Source: JBBQYD01 sp942493075
GTDB taxonomy: Bacteria > Verrucomicrobiota > Verrucomicrobiia > Limisphaerales > UBA8199
Reading direction: 5' to 3'
Assembly (NCBI GenBank): GCA_942493075.1
Contig: OW818681.1
Location: 3,968,001 to 4,032,000 of the forward strand
DNA: 64,000 nt
Positions 51,706 through 58,944 of this stretch are shown piece by piece. The notes beneath the pieces were generated by a model. The model ran no database searches and was not told where the DNA came from. It saw nothing but the letters and a program-made list of their open reading frames with translations. Position 1 is the stretch's first letter. Each line of letters opens with the position of its first letter. The translations under genes and the position numbers were made by a program.

Positions 51706-53127
51706 CTATTCGGTGACAACCCAGTCCTTGGGAGCGCGAAAACCAGCACGTCCCGCAGAATAATCCTCGCCTTCGGATGTTCGAAGCTTGCCGAATTCTC
51801 GCAGGGCTTTGCACATGTGTTCAACTACTGCGTTGTTGGCTTTGGCAACGTCATTGGTTTCTCCTGGATCGTTTTCGAGATCATACAACTCAAACCCGGA
51901 AGCCACGGACGAATCCTCTGCAAAGAAGTCGCCGTGCGCAACCAGCTTCCATTTTTCTTCATGCACGGAGGCATGTGCATCCTCACCCTGGTGGATGTAG
52001 GAGAACCACTGGCGCGGACCCACAGGTTTTTCTCCGCGCAAGGCGGGAAGGAAGTTCACGCCATCCAGGTTCTCCGGTATGTTTGCCCCAGCAGCCGCCA
52101 GCAAAGTCGGCAGGACATCGATGTATCCGATCCGTCCGCCAAATGCCCGACCGCCGGTTAAACCTCCGGCTGGCCACCGGATGGCAGCGCAAACGCGCGT
52201 TCCGCCTTCGTAAACAGAAAGCTTCCAACCGCGCCAAGGCGTGTTGCTGCCCACTTTGGGAACCCCTCCGTTGTCGCTAAAGAAAAGAACCAAAGTATTG
52301 GTCGCGTCCGGCCGTTTCTCTACAGCGGCGAGAACCTTGCCAACTGCCTGGTCGAGCGAATCTACCATAGCGGCATAAGCTCGCCGGTCTGGCATTTTGA
52401 ACTGAGGATACTTTGTCAGGTCGCTTTGCTTCGCCTGAAAGGGGGCGTGTGGAGCATTGAAAGGCAAATACAAAAGCCAGGGTTTTCCCAAAGGCGCTTT
52501 CGTAACGAAACTCGCTGCTGCGTCCCCCAAAAGGTCCGTTGAATACCCTTCCTGTTTTATGGATCGGTCGTTCTCGTGCCAGTCCTGCTGCCCTTCCCGT
52601 GCGTGTGTAAAATAGTCAATCGCTCCATTGTAATGGCCATAAAATCGAGTGAAACCTTGCGCCAGCGGCAGGAATTCCTTGCGCGCATGGCCTAAGTGCC
52701 ACTTTCCGATAATTGCCCGTTCCTCGTAACCGGCGACCTTGAGCAACTCCGGCAACGTCTTTTCAGATGCTGGCAAACCATTCGTAGACCACGGCGGCAC
52801 GACTGATCGCATGAGCCCGTAGCGGATCGGCCATCGACCTGTGAGCAGACCCGCGCGGGTAGGCGAGCACATGGGGCTTGCACGGAAATCTGTGAGTTTG
52901 ACGCCACTAGCCGCCAGGCGGTCCAGGTTTGGCGTCGAGGTCTTGCCTCCATTGAAACCCACGTCTGCATAGCCCAAATCATCGGCCACGATGATCAAGA
53001 AATTTGGCTTGGGTGTGCCCTTGGATGTAACATCAAGTGGAGCTGCGCAAATCCCGTTGCAGACGAGTATCGCCCCGAGAGCCACGAAGAAATGAGAGAA
53101 CCGACGGGTGCTCTTTTGTTGTTTCAT
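51706..53127 (-). CDS. Secreted sulfatase 6 (arylsulfatase B-like)
   Basis: 473 residues from ATG 53127; N-terminal export signal (FFVALGAILVCNGICA). Signature CSPTR (Cys87), metal site 'IVADDLGYADVGFNGG', 'GKWHLGH' and 'FFSDNGGVPKVGSN'. First gene of the sulfatase run, so its upstream region (53128-53264, shared with the divergent homoserine dehydrogenase) probably carries the promoter for at least part of the cluster. Substrate is not determinable; the ASB-like style suggests N-acetylgalactosamine or galactose sulfates. Confidence 0.9.
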   Translation of the reverse strand: MKQQKSTRRFSHFFVALGAILVCNGICAAPLDVTSKGTPKPNFLIIVADDLGYADVGFNGGKTSTPNLDRLAASGVKLTDFRASPMCSPTRAGLLTGRWPIRYGLMRSVVPPWSTNGLPASEKTLPELLKVAGYEERAIIGKWHLGHARKEFLPLAQGFTRFYGHYNGAIDYFTHAREGQQDWHENDRSIKQEGYSTDLLGDAAASFVTKAPLGKPWLLYLPFNAPHAPFQAKQSDLTKYPQFKMPDRRAYAAMVDSLDQAVGKVLAAVEKRPDATNTLVLFFSDNGGVPKVGSNTPWRGWKLSVYEGGTRVCAAIRWPAGGLTGGRAFGGRIGYIDVLPTLLAAAGANIPENLDGVNFLPALRGEKPVGPRQWFSYIHQGEDAHASVHEEKWKLVAHGDFFAEDSSVASGFELYDLENDPGETNDVAKANNAVVEHMCKALREFGKLRTSEGEDYSAGRAGFRAPKDWVVTE

Positions 53128-53264
53128 CGAGCAGACTGTTCCAGATTGGGGAGCGGCGGGCAAGCCTGTCCCCTGCGTTGGGGTGAAATCAGGCTACCCA
53201 AAGGTGTAAGGATTGTGGTTGTCCGAAGTTGGTTTTGTGGCAATCTGTGCCAATCAAAATTACT

Positions 53265-54584
53265 ATGCAGCAGGTTAATTTAGGCATGATCGGCGGGGGC
53301 ACCGTTGGCAGTGGCGTGTTTCACGCGCTGCAAACCAACGGCCAACTCATGGCTTCCCGCATCGGAGTCGAAGTCAAGGTTCATAAGGTCGCCGTCAAAG
53401 CATTCGACGAGCCGCGCCCCTATGAGATTCCCACCAAGCTCATGACGACTAACTGGCAGGAGGTCGTCAATGATCCCGAAGTGCACATGGTCACTGAGCT
53501 TGTGGGCGGAACCGGCCTCGCCAAAACCATCGTGCTGGCTGCTCTTAAGCTGGGCAAACCAGTCGTCACCGCAAACAAAGCGTTGCTTTCCGCTCATGGT
53601 GAAGAGCTCTTCGCGGCGGCCGCCAAGGCAGGCACTAATCTCTATTACGAAGCGAGCGTTTGTGGCGGAATCCCCATCATCAAAGCTCTGCGCGAAGGTT
53701 TCGTCGGAAACCGCATTGTCCAGCTCTACGGTATCGTCAACGGCACCTGCAACTACATCCTGACCCGGATGAAGCTCGAAGGGGCTGATTTCGCAACGGT
53801 GCTCAAAGACGCTCAGGACCAAGGCTACGCGGAGGCAGAGCCTTCACTGGATGTTGATGGCTTTGATGCTCAGCATAAGATCGGCATTCTGGCTTCCCTG
53901 GCCCACGGTTTCTGGGTGAACCCAAAAACCGTGCATGTGGAAGGCATTAGGGCTGTAAGCCGCGTGGACATCCAATTCGCGCAGCAACTCGGCTACACCA
54001 TCAAACTCCTGGGCATCATCAAGCAATTCCCCTCAGGGGCGGGTAAGAAAAGGCAAAACCGCGTGCAGGTCTCGGTATATCCAACATTGGTCCCGAACAG
54101 TCATGTGCTGGCAAACGTCAACCATGTGTTCAACGCCGTTTTTGTTCGAGGGGATATCGTGGGTGACACGCTCTTCTACGGACGCGGTGCCGGCAAGGAC
54201 GCGACTGCCAGCGCAGTGCTCAGCGATCTGGCGGATGCAGCCCTCGATCTAAAGCTCGGGACCCCCAGCCGCATTCCTCCTTTCGTTCCGCACGAAAAGG
54301 CGGGCGCCGTGCTGCCCATCGAAGAGACCGTAAGCCGTTACTTTGTCCGCCTCACGGTTCAGGATGTTCCAGGAACTCTCGCCAAAATCACCCGGTTGTT
54401 GGGTGAGTCAAAAATTGGCATCTCGTCAGTGATCCAGCCTGAAGGGCACCAGGGAGACGTCCCTCTCATCCTCATGCTTCACGCTGCTCCTTACGGCGCG
54501 GTCAAGAAAGCCTTGCAGAAGATCGGCAAGCTGCCAGTGGTGCGTGGTGACTCCGTGCTCTTGCGGGTGGAAACCTTCGAATAG
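53265..54584 (+). CDS. hom: Homoserine dehydrogenase
   Basis: 439 residues from ATG 53265, the start of the NAD(P)-binding motif MQQVNLGMIGGGTVGSG. Catalytic domain landmarks 'TANKALLSAHG', 'YYEASVCGGIPIIK' and 'NGTCNYILTRM', 'AEAEPSLDVDGFDAQHKI' are clear. The C-terminal 85 residues form an ACT domain ('RLTVQDVPGTLAKITRLLGESKIGISS') for feedback regulation, probably by threonine. It makes homoserine for threonine and methionine. An upstream in-frame start at 53229 lacks support. A terminator follows. Confidence 0.96.
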   Translation: MQQVNLGMIGGGTVGSGVFHALQTNGQLMASRIGVEVKVHKVAVKAFDEPRPYEIPTKLMTTNWQEVVNDPEVHMVTELVGGTGLAKTIVLAALKLGKPVVTANKALLSAHGEELFAAAAKAGTNLYYEASVCGGIPIIKALREGFVGNRIVQLYGIVNGTCNYILTRMKLEGADFATVLKDAQDQGYAEAEPSLDVDGFDAQHKIGILASLAHGFWVNPKTVHVEGIRAVSRVDIQFAQQLGYTIKLLGIIKQFPSGAGKKRQNRVQVSVYPTLVPNSHVLANVNHVFNAVFVRGDIVGDTLFYGRGAGKDATASAVLSDLADAALDLKLGTPSRIPPFVPHEKAGAVLPIEETVSRYFVRLTVQDVPGTLAKITRLLGESKIGISSVIQPEGHQGDVPLILMLHAAPYGAVKKALQKIGKLPVVRGDSVLLRVETFE

Positions 54585-54599
54585 ATATCTTTGTTTACC

Positions 54600-54632
54600 A
54601 ACAGCGGACGCCTTCACGACGTCCGCTGTTTT
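54600..54632 (+). terminator. Intrinsic terminator after hom
   Basis: ACAGCGGACG/CGTCCGCTGT forms a 10-bp stem (11 with the outer A-T) around a 9-base loop, followed by a short T-run (TTTT). It lies 15 bases after the stop of hom, between convergent genes. Confidence 0.85.
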
Positions 54633-54644
54633 CGTTTCAGGCAC

Positions 54645-55037
54645 TTATTCCTTAACGACCAAAACTGAGTTGCGCCCGCCAAAGGGGTTCTGAACTGCCT
54701 CAGGCGCATTGGGGTCTGGCAACCATTGTCCATCGACCACGAAGAGATACTCGTGACGGCCTGGAGTCAGCTCCAGGCTGCCCGACCAGCGATCCGGGGC
54801 AACCGGCTTCAAAGGAGTTGCCTGCGGTTCCCATGAATTAAAAGAACCCGCAACGGAAACCTGTTGTGCTCCAGGCCGCACCAGTTCCAGGACAACCTGG
54901 TTTTTTCGCAGTATGGGAGCAGGCACTGCAGGCGTCGATGCGATAGCTGCGGCCCCTTTGTTACGGGCGGGTTTTTTTGCGGCAGGCCGCAATGCCGCCT
55001 GATCCAGATTCTTGGTCGATTTCACATTCTTATTCAT
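54645..55037 (-). CDS. Stand-alone CBM48/glycogen-binding domain protein
   Basis: 130 residues. A basic, Ala/Pro-rich N-terminal 45 residues precedes one early-set beta-sandwich of the isoamylase-N/AMPK glycogen-binding type: 'VSVAGSFNSWEPQATPLKP', 'WSGSLELTPGRHEYLFVVDG' and 'WLPDPNAPEAVQNPFGGRNSVLVV'. The paired Trp and 'DGQW..DPNAP' residues of CBM48 are present. No catalytic domain, no signal peptide. It may sense or tether to glycogen. Such single-domain proteins recur in Verrucomicrobia; their role is unknown. Confidence 0.85.
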   Translation of the reverse strand: MNKNVKSTKNLDQAALRPAAKKPARNKGAAAIASTPAVPAPILRKNQVVLELVRPGAQQVSVAGSFNSWEPQATPLKPVAPDRWSGSLELTPGRHEYLFVVDGQWLPDPNAPEAVQNPFGGRNSVLVVKE

Positions 55038-55387
55038 AAAATTAAACCTACGTGTTAATGCATAACCGGGTAATCCGCAACCCCCAGCCTGTTACTATTC
55101 GGCAACGTCTTTGAAACCAACGTAGCACGGCCCATGCCAGCAGCAACCTGCACCTTTCCTGCCGTTTTCCCTCGCTTCTCTCCCGCCCCACTGTTTCTTC
55201 TCGATCAGCTTGTTCATTTCTTAGCCAAACACCCCACAAATTCGTTGGAACCTGGCGTCCTCAAAGGGTGATACCCCCTATTGGTCGTGCTCGTAGCATT
55301 CGTAGCATTGTTTTCCTAAGATTGCGCTTTGAACCCAGTTAGTGTAAACGGAAGCGAAGAAAAACGATCAGACATTGATTTTTACCT
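55038..55387. other. Intergenic region between divergent CBM48 and FKBP genes
   Basis: 350 bases. Contains a perfect tandem 9-mer TCGTAGCAT repeated twice (55291-55308). An open frame of 63 codons on the minus strand (55048-55239) is Arg-rich and looks random. Promoters for the divergent genes should be here but no convincing -35/-10 pair was seen. Confidence 0.5.
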
Positions 55388-56281
55388 ATGAAACATACAT
55401 TTCGGATCTTGATTCCTGCCGTGCTCGGGCTGGCATTTATCGCCCCCTCGACCAACGCGCAGACGAACACCGTTCTTAAAGATCGCAAAGAAAAGATCAG
55501 CTACGCCGTTGGCATGAACATCGGAACCAGCCTCAAACGGGCCGGTTTCGAGGTGGATGTAAACGTCCTGGCTGGTGCCATTAGCGATGCGCTCGCCGAG
55601 AAAGCCCCGGCGCTAAGTGAACAGGAAGCCCGCGAAGTCATGACTGCCTACCAGCAGGAGTTGAGGGCCAAGCGGGAGCAGGAGCGTCTGGCATCGGCAG
55701 AAAAGAACCGCAAGGTCGGCGAAGAATTCCTGGCTGCCAATAAGAAGAAGGACGGAGTCAAAACCAAGGCCATAACCCTGGCGGATGGTTCAACGGCTGA
55801 ACTACAATATAAAGTGATCAAAGAAGGCAGCGGCAACGCTCCCGCCAGCAACGACACCGTGAAAGTCAATTATCGTGGCACTCTGATCAACGGCAAGGAA
55901 TTCGACAGCTCAGCCAAACACGGCGGCCCCGCTGAGTTCCAGGTCAATCGCGTGATTCGTGGTTGGACCGAAGCGCTGCAGATGATGAAACCGGGTGCAA
56001 AGTGGGAACTGTATATCCCCTCAACTCTGGGTTACGGTGACATGGGTTCAGGACAAACCATTGAACCCGGCTCAACCCTCGTTTTTGAAGTGGAGCTGAT
56101 CTCTAGCGCCACCCCCGCCCCCCCGGCCCAGGCTCAACCGCTCACCAGCGACATTATCCGCGTACCCTCATCCGAAGAACTTAAGAAGGGTGCGAAAATC
56201 GAAGTGATCAAGCCTGAAGACGCTGCGCGCATGGCGGCTGAAGAGGCGGCCAAGCAGAAGAAGGATTCTGAGAAGAAGTAA
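55388..56281 (+). CDS. FKBP-type peptidyl-prolyl isomerase (Mip/FkpA-like), exported
   Basis: 297 residues. Signal peptide (about 1-24, ending TNAQ), Mip-type N-terminal dimerisation domain (about 34-120: 'KISYAVGMNIGTSLK' and an acidic/basic helix), FKBP domain (about 145-240) with 'VKVNYRGTLINGKEFDSS', 'GWTEALQMMKPGAKWELYIP', 'LGYGDMGSGQTIEPGSTLVFEVEL' including the aromatic pocket residues. A C-terminal Lys/Glu/Ala-rich tail of about 35 residues is longer than in E. coli FkpA. It assists folding in the periplasm. A strong terminator follows. Confidence 0.93.
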   Translation: MKHTFRILIPAVLGLAFIAPSTNAQTNTVLKDRKEKISYAVGMNIGTSLKRAGFEVDVNVLAGAISDALAEKAPALSEQEAREVMTAYQQELRAKREQERLASAEKNRKVGEEFLAANKKKDGVKTKAITLADGSTAELQYKVIKEGSGNAPASNDTVKVNYRGTLINGKEFDSSAKHGGPAEFQVNRVIRGWTEALQMMKPGAKWELYIPSTLGYGDMGSGQTIEPGSTLVFEVELISSATPAPPAQAQPLTSDIIRVPSSEELKKGAKIEVIKPEDAARMAAEEAAKQKKDSEKK

Positions 56282-56309
56282 ATCCAGCCGCACCTCCTTT
56301 TACTCTCCC

Positions 56310-56340
56310 GGCCGCGCCCCGTGCGCGGCCTTTTCGTTTT
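56310..56340 (+). terminator. Intrinsic terminator after the FKBP gene
   Basis: GGCCGCGC/GCGCGGCC, 8-bp GC-rich stem with a 5-base loop, followed by TTTTCGTTTT. It also touches the stop of the convergent fluoride channel gene, so it may serve both. Confidence 0.9.
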
Positions 56341-56749
56341 ATAAGATATGTCCATTCCGGGTTGGGCTGAAGATCGCGCCCAGTACCTGCCCGCCCCACG
56401 TCGCCAGCAAACACACACAAACGGATATGACAACATTGGCCCCAGCCCAGAGGAATTGACCTGCCTGAGCCAGAGTTAATGTCTGCATGCTAAAGGATGA
56501 GAAGGTGGTAAATCCACCACACACACCCAGAATGAAAAAGGGCTGCCGAAACCAGGGTGGAACCAGCCACCGGCCCTCCGGACCTGTTAAGGTCGCGAAC
56601 AGGCCGATAACAAAGCAACCCGTGATATTCACCAGGATGGTGCCCCAGGGAAACCGTTCTCCCCAGTGCTGCGCCACAAACCCAGATAACCAGAAGCGGG
56701 CCATGCTCCCGAGTGCCCCTCCGGCCGCTACCCAAAAATAAGCCGCCAT
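56339..56749 (-). CDS. crcB: Fluoride channel CrcB/Fluc
   Basis: 136 residues, typical Fluc length. Four membrane helices (about 1-20, 36-57, 68-90, 97-125), the N-terminal 'GGALGSMARFW', the 'ILVNITGCFVIGL' motif with the conserved Asn, and the pore motif 'GGFTTFSSFS'. It exports fluoride ion as an antiparallel dimer; a single homodimer gene is present. No fluoride riboswitch was recognised upstream. Its stop overlaps the terminator of the convergent gene. Confidence 0.95.
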   Translation of the reverse strand: MAAYFWVAAGGALGSMARFWLSGFVAQHWGERFPWGTILVNITGCFVIGLFATLTGPEGRWLVPPWFRQPFFILGVCGGFTTFSSFSMQTLTLAQAGQFLWAGANVVISVCVCLLATWGGQVLGAIFSPTRNGHIL

Positions 56750-56857
56750 TGGCTGGAGGGTTCCCGTTCAGGACGATCTAGTCAAACCTTAAGAGGGCCC
56801 CTAAGACTTCTCCAAGTCCGGCCATCAACCCATCTCGATAGCATAACCGGGTTTACT

Positions 56858-58264
56858 TCACTTGAGCTGGAGGGCGGTTCTTACCCGAGGATCGTCCAGG
56901 TCCAGCCTGTATAACATCTGGTTGTAGTCGTAGCGAGGCGTTGGATTCTTGTTGCCACTAAATTCGCGGGTATAAGTTCCCTCAAAGAAAACCCAGTTCG
57001 CATGACCGGTCGAAAAACCGGGGTGAATACGGGGATTGTAAAAGGTGTAGTCATCATGGCTGACCACCTTCACAGCCCTGCTCCAGGGGCCAAACGGAGA
57101 ATCAGCCTCGCAGTACCAAACCTCCCCCAACCCGGAAGGTTTGCCGAAGGCCTCCATGAAAACGGCTGCCCAGCGGCCACGGTCCGGCAACCATGCAATC
57201 GAACCACTATGAGGGGTGACCTTCACCTCTCGATCACCCAGCCACCCTTTAACGACCTCGGGAGCCTCGATGGCTTCCCAGGTGGAGGGTTCCTGCCACT
57301 GCTCAAAGGTTGCTGGGCATTTCAGCCTGGGAAATGGGTTCCCAAATAACGCCCACTCTTTGCCGGAGGAATCCTTCCAAAGGTTAACGTGGCCTTCCGG
57401 AAGGAGAGGCCGTGGCTTTTCCTCGCTCTTTTGCCAGATCACTTTCAGCCGTTCAAATATCCGGGCATCCTCGTTCCAAGCGGCCAGCGACCACTCATAG
57501 GCTTCCAACGGCGGGGTGATCTTGCAGTAAGCGCCCACGAGATGCGGTTTTCCTTTGGAATCCGGAAGACTGATGAACCCGGTTATCCATGTCGGCCCTT
57601 TGCCCGGCGCAACTGCCACGGCTCTCGGAGCTCCCTGAGCATCACAGAAATGATCCAGCTTCAGCCGCAGCGGCGGGATGAATGAGCTGAGTGGCTGTTC
57701 GGCACTGGTGGCGCCGGTACCGTCGAAGATCCCCAGCGGGTATTTTCCCAAAGTCGTATCCCCCCAAACCCAGAAATACTTTCCGTTGTGCATGGTGTTC
57801 TGCACACTATCGCATCCTAGGACTCCGGATTCCTCCCAATCCAATTCGCGGCCGAGTTTCTGGCTTTCGGCGAAAAGCCCTCCACCAGTCAGCCGCCCCA
57901 GACGCTGAGCGACGATGCGGCGTTCAACCATGACCTTCAACACCTGGCCAGGCTGAGGTTTCAGGCGAACGCCACGATAGCCAAAACCATCCTTAGGCAC
58001 TTCGTAGCCATGGCCTCGAACCTCAAACCACGTCTCGCGCCCCATGAGCTCGGGAGCATCCATGGCTATCACTCCGGCGTTGTCACTCACGTAACGCAAC
58101 TGATGCGTAGTGGTCAGCTCTACGAGCGGCACCGGCCAGTTATTGGCTCGGTCGATAATTCGGATTTCGCATTTGCCTGCGGAATCAGTGATGTTTGCTG
58201 CCTCGCAGGGAACCATGAAAAAGAGGCCACAGGCCGTCAGGCAAAGACTGGATAGCAGGTGCAT
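56858..58264 (-). CDS. Secreted protein, beta-propeller glycosidase-like (unassigned)
   Basis: 468 residues. Signal peptide (about 1-22, ending PCEA). An early domain (about 25-125) is CnaB/carboxypeptidase-regulatory like, the rest resembles five-bladed propeller glycan proteins: 'YFWVWGDTTLGKYPLGIFDGTG', 'GKEWALFGNPFPRLKCP', 'AAVFMEAFGKPSGLGEVWYCEADSPFGPWSRAV' and 'FYNPRIHPGF' recall GH43/DUF4185-type repeats. No catalytic residue set could be fixed. Position downstream of the two-component system suggests a polysaccharide-related role, but this is inference. Named only as a hypothetical secreted protein. Confidence 0.7.
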   Translation of the reverse strand: MHLLSSLCLTACGLFFMVPCEAANITDSAGKCEIRIIDRANNWPVPLVELTTTHQLRYVSDNAGVIAMDAPELMGRETWFEVRGHGYEVPKDGFGYRGVRLKPQPGQVLKVMVERRIVAQRLGRLTGGGLFAESQKLGRELDWEESGVLGCDSVQNTMHNGKYFWVWGDTTLGKYPLGIFDGTGATSAEQPLSSFIPPLRLKLDHFCDAQGAPRAVAVAPGKGPTWITGFISLPDSKGKPHLVGAYCKITPPLEAYEWSLAAWNEDARIFERLKVIWQKSEEKPRPLLPEGHVNLWKDSSGKEWALFGNPFPRLKCPATFEQWQEPSTWEAIEAPEVVKGWLGDREVKVTPHSGSIAWLPDRGRWAAVFMEAFGKPSGLGEVWYCEADSPFGPWSRAVKVVSHDDYTFYNPRIHPGFSTGHANWVFFEGTYTREFSGNKNPTPRYDYNQMLYRLDLDDPRVRTALQLK

Positions 58265-58275
58265 AGGAATGTGAA

Positions 58276-58944
58276 TCAGGGGTTTGTTTCGTGCCCTTCT
58301 GCCTCGTCGGTTTCAGATTCCCATTCGGGATAGACCGCCGCATCAATTTCGCCGCGCCGAATAAGCTCCTGGAGATCACGAATGATGGTTCTCCGGGCCA
58401 CGCTGAAACGCCTGGATAGGGCGGAAATGTTAGGACGTTCCTGAGAGTTTCTTACCAAGTCCCGAATATGGCTCTGACGGCTGAGGCGGTCGGTCGAGCG
58501 GCTGAACAGTTCCAACGCGTCAACACGGCGGGATCGCTCCAGTGCTTCGAATTGCCTGACGGTCTCGATCTCACCGCATTCTTTGAGGGCAGTTTCAACG
58601 GTGCGTCGAAGGTCCAGAATATCCACGGGCTTTGTCAGGCAATAGTGGGCGCGTCTTGGTCCTTGGAGTGCACCCATTTGCTGGTGCACCTCCAGAGCCC
58701 CGGACACGATGATAATCGGCACGTAGGGGAACAGCTCTTTCAGCTCAGGAAGATAATCCAATCCGAGCTCTCCACCGGAGAGGACATGATCCAGGATGAT
58801 CAGGGAAGGCTTGGTTTCGGGTGCGACGGCGAGTGCGGCAGTGCCGGTCTTCGCTCGCACTAACCGGTACCGGCTCAGGGCGTCCTCATAGATTTCGTAT
58901 TGGAGATCGTCGTCTTCAATGATCATGATGACAGGATCGTTCAT
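58276..58944 (-). CDS. Response regulator with C-terminal winged-helix domain
   Basis: 222 residues. Receiver domain 1-125 with the acidic pair (E10, D11/D12), phospho-acceptor Asp52 in 'LIILDHVLSGG', the Ser in 'IIIVSGA' and Lys in 'CLTKPVD'. A helical linker follows, then an HTH of the DeoR/HTH_11 style (about 170-205: 'NISALSRRFSVARRTIIRDLQELIRRGEID') and an acidic tail. Such an output domain is unlike OmpR, NarL or NtrC types. Its ATG overlaps the stop of the sensor kinase by ATGA, so the two are a cognate pair. Confidence 0.88.
   Translation of the reverse strand: MNDPVIMIIEDDDLQYEIYEDALSRYRLVRAKTGTAALAVAPETKPSLIILDHVLSGGELGLDYLPELKELFPYVPIIIVSGALEVHQQMGALQGPRRAHYCLTKPVDILDLRRTVETALKECGEIETVRQFEALERSRRVDALELFSRSTDRLSRQSHIRDLVRNSQERPNISALSRRFSVARRTIIRDLQELIRRGEIDAAVYPEWESETDEAEGHETNP

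Noticed and set aside
55048..55239. 63-codon Arg-rich minus-strand open frame
   Set aside because: Random-looking composition, no start signal, no similarity recognised.
56750..56857. Possible fluoride riboswitch upstream of crcB
   Set aside because: The crcB-motif consensus (conserved GG..GAUGG..UUCGCC and pseudoknot) could not be matched on the minus strand.
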